From the NCBI GenBank assembly GCA_046329435.1, contig JAXLUR010000001.1:496001-560000 (forward strand): 64,000 nucleotides of DNA, written 5' to 3'. The stretch comes from M3007 sp046329435. GTDB taxonomy: Bacteria; Bacteroidota; Bacteroidia; Chitinophagales; Saprospiraceae. The number at the start of each line of letters is the position of its first letter. Within the stretch, counting starts at the first letter, position 1. Position numbers and translations under genes: made by a program. This document shows, one piece after another, positions 34,194 to 40,859 of the stretch. The notes under the pieces were generated by a model that was not told where the DNA came from, made no database searches, and saw only the letters and a program-made list of their open reading frames with translations.

Positions 34194-34736
34194 ATGCACG
34201 CCACAACGCAAAACGGAGCCCCTTTCAAATTTTCATCCGAAGCCCTCGCAGAGGTGCAGGGCCTCACCAGAAAATACCCGGAAGGCCGCGGCAAAAGCGC
34301 CATTCTTCGCGCCTTGCATATTGCACAGGAAGAAAACGGTGGCTGGCTCAGTGTTTCGGCCATGGATCAGGTTGCCGAGGTACTGGGCGTCACCCCCATC
34401 GAAGTGTACGAAGTAGCAAGCTTCTACTCCATGTACAACCTCGAACCGGTGGGTAAATACGTGCTCGAATTTTGCCATACCGGCCCCTGCGCCATCGAAG
34501 GTGCCGAGCGCATTATCGAATATACCAAACTCAAACTCGGCATTGGCAAAAACCAGACGACGCCCGACGGCCTTTTCACGATCAAGGAAGTAGAATGCCT
34601 CGGCGCCTGCGGCTATGCCCCGATGATGCAGGTAGGCGAGTTTTTCCACGAACACCTCGACGAAGCGAAAATCGATCAGTTTCTCGACGATTGCCGCGCC
34701 GGAAAGATCAATAAGGGCACCTGGAAAATGCATTGA
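34194..34736 (+). CDS. nuoE: NADH-quinone oxidoreductase subunit E
   Basis: The 180-residue thioredoxin-like subunit binds the [2Fe-2S] cluster N1a. The ligands are Cys94 and Cys99 (FCHTGPCAIEG) and Cys135 and Cys139 (CLGACGYAPM). The N-terminal helical part has the usual KSAILRALHIAQEENGGWLS segment. A TTG nine bases earlier is in frame, but the ATG at 34194 fits the family. It is followed by an A/T-rich inverted repeat and a DUF2750 gene instead of directly by nuoF. Confidence 0.95.
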   Translation: MHATTQNGAPFKFSSEALAEVQGLTRKYPEGRGKSAILRALHIAQEENGGWLSVSAMDQVAEVLGVTPIEVYEVASFYSMYNLEPVGKYVLEFCHTGPCAIEGAERIIEYTKLKLGIGKNQTTPDGLFTIKEVECLGACGYAPMMQVGEFFHEHLDEAKIDQFLDDCRAGKINKGTWKMH

Positions 34737-34745
34737 ATGTTAAGG

Positions 34746-34830
34746 GGTTGATGAGGGTTTATCAGGTTTGTAAAATTTATAAATCTGCTCCTCATAAACC
34801 TTTATATACCCTTATAAACCTTCATCAACC
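34746..34830. repeat. Large inverted repeat between nuoE and the DUF2750 gene
   Basis: Positions 34746-34762 pair with 34814-34830 in 17 positions with a single G-T wobble. They enclose a 51-base A/T-rich interior containing further GGTTTRT-like and ATAAACCTT copies in both directions. It fills almost the whole gap between nuoE (stop 34736) and the next ATG (34839). It is unlike the G/C-rich, short-loop terminators elsewhere in the window and might be a dispersed repeat or an RNA-processing site. Confidence 0.6.
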
Positions 34831-34838
34831 ATAAAAAA

Positions 34839-35258
34839 ATGTCTCAACTCACTGCTGCCGACATCGAAAAGGTTTTCAAAAAACCGGGCGAAAAACGCTA
34901 CGACTACTTCGTGAAGACCGTGGCCGACACCGAAGAAGTGTACGGACTGGCCGACGACGAAGGCTGGGCCCTGCTCGGCGACGACGACGATGCCGACATC
35001 ATCCCTTTCTTCCCGCATGCCGAAATGGCCGAGGTGTTTCGTCTGGCTGCCGGCTTCGAGGAGTATCAGGTGAACGTCATCGACCTGAATGAACTTCTTG
35101 CCTGGCTCGATGATATGCCAGAAGACAATATGCTGGTCGCCGTTTTGCCCAATACCGAATTCAACGGCGCCGTGATCGACCCCGGACACCTGAAAGCCGA
35201 TTTGCTCAAAGAACTGGATAAATACGACGAAGAAGGCCGGAAAATCAACAAAGCCTGA
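34839..35258 (+). CDS. DUF2750 family protein inside the nuo operon
   Basis: The 139-residue soluble acidic protein matches the DUF2750 pattern: KRYDYFVKTVADTEEVYGL and DDEGWALLGDDDDADIIPFFPH, whose cores are RYDYF and DEGWALLGD, then EMAEVFRLAAGFEEYQVN and LNELLAWLDDM. The family is of unknown function. It has no membrane segment and no cysteine cluster, so it is not a known complex I subunit. The gene is collinear with nuo genes, 102 bases after nuoE and 51 before nuoF, and must share their transcript unless a promoter lies in the preceding repeat. An assembly or accessory role is only an inference from position. Confidence 0.8.
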   Translation: MSQLTAADIEKVFKKPGEKRYDYFVKTVADTEEVYGLADDEGWALLGDDDDADIIPFFPHAEMAEVFRLAAGFEEYQVNVIDLNELLAWLDDMPEDNMLVAVLPNTEFNGAVIDPGHLKADLLKELDKYDEEGRKINKA

Positions 35259-35309
35259 ACTTCCATCCTACTTCGCCGCAACCATACGAACACTCGCAAC
35301 TTGCTATAA

Positions 35310-36653
35310 ATGAGTCGCAAACTTCTCCTTGAACACGCCCGCATCGAAGGCATCAACACCTACGAGGTGTACCGCAAACAGGGCGGCTACCGCTCCGTTG
35401 AAAAGGCGCTGAAAACCATGACGCCCGACGAAGTCGTGGAAGAAGTCAAAAAATCGGGTCTCCGCGGTCGCGGCGGCGCGGGCTTCCCCACGGGTATGAA
35501 ATGGTCCTTTCTCGCCAAACCCGAAGGTGTGCCCCGCTACTTGCTCTGCAACGCCGACGAATCGGAGCCAGGTACCTTCAAGGATCGCTTCCTGATGGAA
35601 AAAATCCCGCACCTGCTGATCGAAGGCATGATCACTTCTTCGTATGCGCTGGGCGCCAATACTTCCTACATCTATATCCGCGGCGAGTATTCCTGGATCG
35701 TTTTTATCCTCGAAAAAGCCATTGCCGAGGCCTACGCCAACGGCTGGCTGGGTAAAAACATTCTGGGCACGGGGTACAACCTCGACCTGTACGTCAACCC
35801 CGGCGCCGGCGCCTACATCTGCGGCGAGGAAACCGCGCTGATCGAAAGCCTCGAAGGCAAACGCGGCAATCCGCGGATCAAGCCGCCTTTCCCGGCCGTC
35901 AAAGGCCTGTGGCAATGCCCCACCGTGGTCAACAACGTGGAAACCATCGCCGCTGTAGTGCCGATCATCAACGACGGCGGCGACGAGTACGCCAAAATCG
36001 GCATCGGCAAAAGCACAGGCACCAAACTGATTTCCGCGAGCGGCAACATCAACAAACCCGGCGTGTATGAAATCGAACTCGGCGTTTCGGTAGAGGAATT
36101 CATCTACTCCGACGAGTGGTGCGGCGGCATCAAAAACGGCAAACGCATCAAAGCCTGCGTGCCGGGCGGCTCTTCGGTGCCCATTCTCCCCCACTTCCTC
36201 ATCACGAAAACCGCCAATGGCGAGAACCGCCTCATGACCTACGAAAGCCTGGCCGACGGCGGATTCGCCACCGGCTCCATGCTGGGTTCGGGCGGCTTTA
36301 TCGTGTACGACGAAGACCAGTGCATCGTGCGCAACACCTGGAACTTCGCCCGCTTCTACCACCACGAATCCTGCGGCCAGTGCTCGCCCTGCCGTGAAGG
36401 AACCGGCTGGATGGAAAAAGTACTCTGGCGCCTCGAAAACGGCCAGGGCAAAATGAGCGACATCGACCTGCTGGCCGACGTAGCCAAAAAGATTGAAGGC
36501 AATACCATCTGCCCGCTCGGCGACGCCGCGGCCTGGCCCGTCAGCGCAGCCATCCGCCACTTCCGCGAGGAGTTCGAATGGCACGTGAACAAACCTAAGG
36601 ATTGTATGGAGCGAAATTACGGGCTGGTGAAGGAGCCTGTGGCGACGGTATAA
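35310..36653 (+). CDS. nuoF: NADH-quinone oxidoreductase subunit F
   Basis: The 447-residue NADH-oxidising subunit carries FMN and the [4Fe-4S] cluster N3. The glycine-rich NADH/FMN loop is RGRGGAGFPTGMKW (52-65). NADESEPGTFKDR and GAGAYICGEETALIESLEG complete the flavin site. The cluster cysteines are in SCGQCSPCREGT (about 354-365) and in NTICPLGD near 401. It is followed by the MNT/HEPN pair rather than directly by nuoG. Confidence 0.97.
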   Translation: MSRKLLLEHARIEGINTYEVYRKQGGYRSVEKALKTMTPDEVVEEVKKSGLRGRGGAGFPTGMKWSFLAKPEGVPRYLLCNADESEPGTFKDRFLMEKIPHLLIEGMITSSYALGANTSYIYIRGEYSWIVFILEKAIAEAYANGWLGKNILGTGYNLDLYVNPGAGAYICGEETALIESLEGKRGNPRIKPPFPAVKGLWQCPTVVNNVETIAAVVPIINDGGDEYAKIGIGKSTGTKLISASGNINKPGVYEIELGVSVEEFIYSDEWCGGIKNGKRIKACVPGGSSVPILPHFLITKTANGENRLMTYESLADGGFATGSMLGSGGFIVYDEDQCIVRNTWNFARFYHHESCGQCSPCREGTGWMEKVLWRLENGQGKMSDIDLLADVAKKIEGNTICPLGDAAAWPVSAAIRHFREEFEWHVNKPKDCMERNYGLVKEPVATV

Positions 36654-36696
36654 TCTTCATCCTCATGCCCAACTTGAAATATTGTAATTGAATGCT

Positions 36697-36987
36697 ATGA
36701 CTCTCGAGAATATAAAAAACAAACTGATCCAGGAAAAATCCGAGTTGCATCGCCGATTCGGGGTGTCGGAGATCGGTGTGTTTGGCTCCTGGGTCAGAGG
36801 CGAACAAAAAAAGTCAAGCGATATCGATGTGCTGGTCGACTTTGATCGTGAAATCGGATTGTTTGAGATCATGGAACTGGAAGAATACCTCTCCGATATT
36901 TTTCATTGCAAGGTCGATGTTGCTGTAAAGCGCAGTCTTCGAAAATATATCGGACAACATATCTTGTCGGAAGTAGAATATTTATGA
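36697..36987 (+). CDS. MNT-type nucleotidyltransferase (antitoxin of a HEPN/MNT pair)
   Basis: The 96-residue minimal nucleotidyltransferase has the signature GVFGSWVRGE followed by SDIDVLVDF, which is the GS-x(10-13)-DxD active site with both metal-binding Asp residues, and VDVAVKRSLR where the third carboxylate lies. In HEPN/MNT pairs the MNT protein neutralises the HEPN RNase, in some systems by adding AMP to it. The stop overlaps the ATG of the following HEPN frame (ATGA at 36984-36987). By eye the region is more A/T-rich than the nuo genes on each side, consistent with insertion. A TTG at 36688 is in frame; I chose the ATG. Confidence 0.88.
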   Translation: MTLENIKNKLIQEKSELHRRFGVSEIGVFGSWVRGEQKKSSDIDVLVDFDREIGLFEIMELEEYLSDIFHCKVDVAVKRSLRKYIGQHILSEVEYL

Positions 36988-37324
36988 AAAGGGATATTCG
37001 CGACTTTCTGAATGACATAATCGCCTACTCGGAAAAGGCACAAGAAGTGCTCGACCGGGGGTGAAGCAAATTGATCAATTTTCAGACGAAGGCATGACTC
37101 TAATCCTTTGCCTTCAGATAATCGGGGAAGCTGTAAAGCAAATCCCGGAAGAAATTAGAGCAAATTACCCGGATATACCCTGGAAAAGAGTTGCCGGACT
37201 TCGCGATAAGTTGATTCACGATTATTGGGGCACTGATATGCCAATCGTCATGTTCGTTGTACGGGAAAACCTCCCCAAATTGAAATCAACAGTGAAGCAA
37301 ATTTTGCAAGACATTGAAAATTAA
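36984..37324 (+). pseudogene. HEPN-domain (DUF86-type) RNase toxin with a one-base frameshift
   Basis: From the ATG at 36984 the first frame encodes MKRDIRDFLNDIIAYSEKAQ, continues with EVLDRG and stops at 37062. The next frame continues without a gap as VKQIDQFSDEGMTLILCLQIIGEA, then IPWKRVAGLRDKLIHDYWG and a normal C-terminus at 37324. Adding one G to the five-G run at 37057-37061 joins both into a 113-residue HEPN protein of usual length. The catalytic RNase motif RDKLIH (R-x4-H) is intact. As written, translation would give a 26-residue fragment, or a GTG-initiated 87-residue part (37061-37324) without the first helix. Sequencing error or a reversible homopolymer switch are alternatives to decay. 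Confidence 0.8.
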
Positions 37325-37339
37325 AGCATTATCAATACA

Positions 37340-38269
37340 ATGCCTAAAGTAAAAATAGACAACTTCGAAGTCGAAGTACCCGAAGGCACCACCATCCTGA
37401 ATGCCGCCCGCCAGATTGGCGGCGACATCGTGCCGCCGGCCATGTGCTACTACTCCACCCTCAAAGGCTCGGGTGGCAAATGCCGCACCTGCCTGGTAAA
37501 GGTGACCAAGGGCTCTGAAAAAGACCCCCGCCCCATGCCCAAACTCGTGGCTTCCTGCCAAACGACGGTTATGGACGGTATGGAAGTGGCCAATATCACC
37601 AGCGACGAGGTGCAAAAAGCCCGTGCCGGCGTAGTCGAATTTCTGTTGCTCAACCACCCGCTTGACTGCCCGATCTGCGACCAGGCCGGCGAATGCCACC
37701 TGCAGGACCTCGCCTTCGAACACGGCGCAGAAAGCACCCGTTACGAATTCGAACGCCGCACCTTTGAAAAGATCGATATCGGCCCATATATCAAACTGCA
37801 CATGACGCGCTGCATCCTGTGCTACCGCTGCGTGTACACCGCCCAGCAACTGACCGACGGCCGCGTACACGGCATCATCGGCCGGGGCGATCACGCCGAG
37901 ATCAGCACGTTTATCGAAAGGGCCATCGACAATGATTTTTCGGGCAATGTGATCGATGTGTGCCCCGTAGGCGCCCTGACCGACCGCACTTTCCGTTTCA
38001 AAAGCCGCGTCTGGTTCCTCAACCCCATGGACGCACACCGCGACTGCCCCACCTGCTCCGGCAAAGCCGTAGTCTGGATGTACGGCAAGGAAATTTTCCG
38101 CGTCACGGCCCGTAAAGACCGCTACGGCGAAGTGCATGATTTCATTTGCAATACCTGCCGCTTTGAGAAAAAAGACCTCAAAGACTGGACCATCGAGGGG
38201 CCGCGCGACATCGACCGCCACTCCGTTATTTCCCAAAACCATTATGAAGGCGCCACCACGGTGCGTTGA
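37340..38269 (+). CDS. nuoG: Short NADH-quinone oxidoreductase subunit G (iron-sulfur part only)
   Basis: The 309-residue protein has the N-terminal half of NuoG. A [2Fe-2S] ferredoxin fold contains PAMCYYSTLKGSGGKCRTC and VASCQTT. The His-Cys3 cluster motif is NHPLDCPICDQAGECHLQD. A [4Fe-4S] motif CILCYRCVYTAQQL comes with CPVGALTD, and a Cys-rich tail (DCPTCSGKAV, FICNTCRF) follows. The large molybdopterin-oxidoreductase-like domain of proteobacterial NuoG is absent; short forms like this occur in Bacteroidota. It transfers electrons between NuoF/E and NuoI. It starts 15 bases after the HEPN frame ends. Confidence 0.9.
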   Translation: MPKVKIDNFEVEVPEGTTILNAARQIGGDIVPPAMCYYSTLKGSGGKCRTCLVKVTKGSEKDPRPMPKLVASCQTTVMDGMEVANITSDEVQKARAGVVEFLLLNHPLDCPICDQAGECHLQDLAFEHGAESTRYEFERRTFEKIDIGPYIKLHMTRCILCYRCVYTAQQLTDGRVHGIIGRGDHAEISTFIERAIDNDFSGNVIDVCPVGALTDRTFRFKSRVWFLNPMDAHRDCPTCSGKAVVWMYGKEIFRVTARKDRYGEVHDFICNTCRFEKKDLKDWTIEGPRDIDRHSVISQNHYEGATTVR

Positions 38270-38293
38270 TTATTGTGCCTTAATACAAAGAAA

Positions 38294-39328
38294 ATGAGCG
38301 TTTTATTACTCTTCTCGGCAGCCTTTATCACGGAAAAAATAATCCTGATCAGTGTGTTGTTTCTCGTCACGCTGGGCGTGGCGGCTTACTCCACTTACGG
38401 CGAGCGCAAATTTGCCGCTTTCTTTCAGGATCGCCTCGGTCCTGACCGTGCAGGCCCCTGGGGCATTCTCCAGCCCATCGCCGACGGGGTCAAGATGTTT
38501 ACCAAAGAAGATTTCCGCCCCAACGAGGCCGAACGCTGGCTGTACATTCTGGCGCCAGGCGCTTTTATGTTCGTCGCCTGCATGACCAGCGCGGTGATTC
38601 CCTGGGGCACACAACTGACGATTTTCGGCAAACCCGTCGATCTGCAGGTAGCCGACTTGAATATCGGTATTCTGTACATCCTTGGGTTGTCGTCGCTGGG
38701 CGTGTACGGCATTATGATCGGCGGCTGGTCGTCAAACAACAAATTCTCGCTGTACGGCGCTATTCGGGCCAGTTCGCAGATGATTTCGTACGAACTGGCA
38801 ATGGGGCTTTCCGTCATCGCCGTGGTGATGATGACCGGTACGCTCAGCCTGAAAGAGATTGCCGCACAACAGACGGGCTTTCACTGGAACGTCATTTATC
38901 AGCCCCTTGGCTTCCTGATCTTTTTTGTGTGCTCGCTGGCCGAATGCAACCGCGCTCCGTTTGATATGGCCGAATGCGAAACCGAACTCATCGGGGGCTA
39001 TCACACAGAATACAGCTCGATGAAACTCGGCTTCTTTCTTTTTGCCGAATACATCAACATGTTCATTTCCAGCGCCGTAACGGCCACGATGTTCTTTGGC
39101 GGCTACAATTTCCCCGGCCTCGATCCGAGCTGGCTGGGCGGCTTTATGGGCCCCATCGTGCTGTTTGCCAAAATTGTATTCTTCATTTTTGTCTTCATGT
39201 GGATTCGCTGGACCATCCCGCGTTTCCGCTACGACCAACTGATGCACCTGGGATGGAAATCCCTGATTCCACTCGCTATCGTCAACATGGTGCTGACCGG
39301 CGCAGGCGTACTGATGTTTGGAAAATAA
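38294..39328 (+). CDS. nuoH: NADH-quinone oxidoreductase subunit H
   Basis: The 344-residue membrane subunit with about eight helices connects the quinone site to the proton-pumping arm. Conserved stretches are YGERKFAAFFQDRLGPDRAG (about 36-55), LQPIADGVKMFTKED, SLAECNRAPFDMAECETELIGG, HTEYSSMKLGFFLFAEY and FRYDQLMHLGWK. The frame is open from 38273, but the ATG at 38294 removes seven polar residues and fits the family. It follows nuoG by 24 bases. Confidence 0.96.
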   Translation: MSVLLLFSAAFITEKIILISVLFLVTLGVAAYSTYGERKFAAFFQDRLGPDRAGPWGILQPIADGVKMFTKEDFRPNEAERWLYILAPGAFMFVACMTSAVIPWGTQLTIFGKPVDLQVADLNIGILYILGLSSLGVYGIMIGGWSSNNKFSLYGAIRASSQMISYELAMGLSVIAVVMMTGTLSLKEIAAQQTGFHWNVIYQPLGFLIFFVCSLAECNRAPFDMAECETELIGGYHTEYSSMKLGFFLFAEYINMFISSAVTATMFFGGYNFPGLDPSWLGGFMGPIVLFAKIVFFIFVFMWIRWTIPRFRYDQLMHLGWKSLIPLAIVNMVLTGAGVLMFGK

Positions 39329-39356
39329 TTGTTTGACTATCACTTAATTGGACAAT

Positions 39357-39929
39357 ATGCAGTCTTTGACCAACCGCTCGAAAAACGTCGTCAACAAAAA
39401 AATGACCTTCGGCGAACGCATCTACCTGATTGCGATCTTCAAGGGCATGTGGACGACCCTCAAGCACTTCCTGCGGGTTATGTTCGGCAAATCGCACACG
39501 GTGCGGTACCCCGAGGTAAAACGGCCGTTTGCCCCGGTTTGGCGGGGCTGGCACGTGCTCAAACGCGACGACAAAGGCGCTGAACGCTGCACTGCCTGCG
39601 GCCTTTGCGCCGTGGCTTGTCCGGCTGAAGCCATCACCATGACGGCAGCCGAGCGCAAAAAAGGAGAAGAGCACCTCTACCGCGAAGAGAAATATGCCGC
39701 TGTGTATGAAATCAATATGCTGCGCTGCATTTTCTGTGGCCTCTGCGAAGAAGCCTGCCCGAAAGAAGCCATCTTCCTGACCGACAGGATCGTGCCGAGC
39801 GATTATGCGCGGCAGGGTTTTGTCTTTGGTAAAGACAAACTCGTGGAAGGTGTCGAACCTGAAAAGCGCGTTGACGTCAGCGTGCGTCAAAAACACATTC
39901 AGGAGAAAAAGTGGGCCGAAGTCCGGTAA
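39357..39929 (+). CDS. nuoI: NADH-quinone oxidoreductase subunit I
   Basis: The 190-residue ferredoxin-like subunit carries two [4Fe-4S] clusters, with ligands in CTACGLCAVACP (78-89) and CIFCGLCEEACP (124-135). An amphipathic N-terminus (about 18-42) anchors it to the membrane arm, and LYREEKYAAVYEIN links the two sites. It passes electrons from NuoG to NuoB. I chose the ATG at 39357; a TTG nine bases upstream is also in frame. Confidence 0.96.
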   Translation: MQSLTNRSKNVVNKKMTFGERIYLIAIFKGMWTTLKHFLRVMFGKSHTVRYPEVKRPFAPVWRGWHVLKRDDKGAERCTACGLCAVACPAEAITMTAAERKKGEEHLYREEKYAAVYEINMLRCIFCGLCEEACPKEAIFLTDRIVPSDYARQGFVFGKDKLVEGVEPEKRVDVSVRQKHIQEKKWAEVR

Positions 39930-40005
39930 ACACCGCGGCGGCGACCATTTCATTTCAAACAGATACCCATTTTCCGAAAGACCTTAAACGGACTAACCGA
40001 CGACA

Positions 40006-40506
40006 ATGACACTTCCGATTTTTTTGACCCTGGCGGTCATTTCCGTCATCACGGCACTGCTGATGGTGTTTTCCAGAAACCCCGTGCACAGTGTGCTGTA
40101 TCTGATTCTGACCTTTTTCACCATTGCCGGGCAATACGTGTTGCTGAACGCGCAATTCCTTGCTGTTGTGCACATTATCGTGTATGCCGGCGCCATCATG
40201 GTGTTGTTCCTTTTCGTACTCATGTTGCTCAACCTGAACAAGGACACGGAGCCTCAAAAGTCGGCAACCTGGCGACTGGCCGGGGCTATTGCCGCCGGCT
40301 GTCTGCTGGTCACGCTCGCCGGAGCCCTGCACGGCACTGTACAGGTCAGTGCAAGCGGACAACCCGACCCGCAGGTTGGCCTGGTTCAGAATCTTGGCAA
40401 AGTATTGTTCACCGATTTTGTCGTGCCTTTTGAAATTGCGGGCATCCTCTTCCTTGCCGCGATGGTAGGAGCCGTTTTGGTGGGCAAAAAAGACTTAAAA
40501 GTTTAA
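40006..40506 (+). CDS. nuoJ: NADH-quinone oxidoreductase subunit J
   Basis: The 166-residue membrane subunit has five predicted helices. The conserved helix-3 region is LAVVHIIVYAGAIMVLFLFVLMLLNL, which contains the pi-bulge segment YAGAIMVLF, and the N-terminus has NPVHSVLYLILTFF. The C-terminal helix ends IAGILFLAAMVGAVLVGKKD. It lies 76 bases after nuoI and 14 before nuoK. Confidence 0.95.
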   Translation: MTLPIFLTLAVISVITALLMVFSRNPVHSVLYLILTFFTIAGQYVLLNAQFLAVVHIIVYAGAIMVLFLFVLMLLNLNKDTEPQKSATWRLAGAIAAGCLLVTLAGALHGTVQVSASGQPDPQVGLVQNLGKVLFTDFVVPFEIAGILFLAAMVGAVLVGKKDLKV

Positions 40507-40520
40507 AAAAACTGCGCGAT

Positions 40521-40841
40521 ATGCTCGAGGTTATCCGCTCCGTTCCGATCGAATACTATGTTTACCTCTCTTCGGTACTGTTCAGTATCGGAGTTTTCGG
40601 GGTACTTACACGCCGCAATGCCATCGTGGTGCTCATGTGCATCGAACTGATGCTGAATGCAGTCAACCTGTTGCTGGCGGCTTTTTCCACCTATCTGGGA
40701 GACGCGCAAGGGCAAATCATGGTGTTTTTCATCATGGTTGTCGCCGCTGCCGAAGCAGCCGTAGGTCTTGGGATTCTGGTGATGATCTACCGGAATACCA
40801 AATCCACCGATATTTCCCTGCTGGATAAATTGAGAAACTAA
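40521..40841 (+). CDS. nuoK: NADH-quinone oxidoreductase subunit K
   Basis: The 106-residue three-helix membrane subunit matches the NuoK/MnhC family, with FSIGVFGVLTRRNAIVVLMCIELMLNAVNLLL, whose core is RRNAIVVLMCIELMLNA with the essential glutamate, and VVAAAEAAVGLGILV carrying the second conserved glutamate. It takes part in proton transfer between NuoA/J and NuoN. It is 18 bases upstream of nuoL. Confidence 0.96.
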   Translation: MLEVIRSVPIEYYVYLSSVLFSIGVFGVLTRRNAIVVLMCIELMLNAVNLLLAAFSTYLGDAQGQIMVFFIMVVAAAEAAVGLGILVMIYRNTKSTDISLLDKLRN

Positions 40842-40859
40842 GCGAACAAGACACAAACG

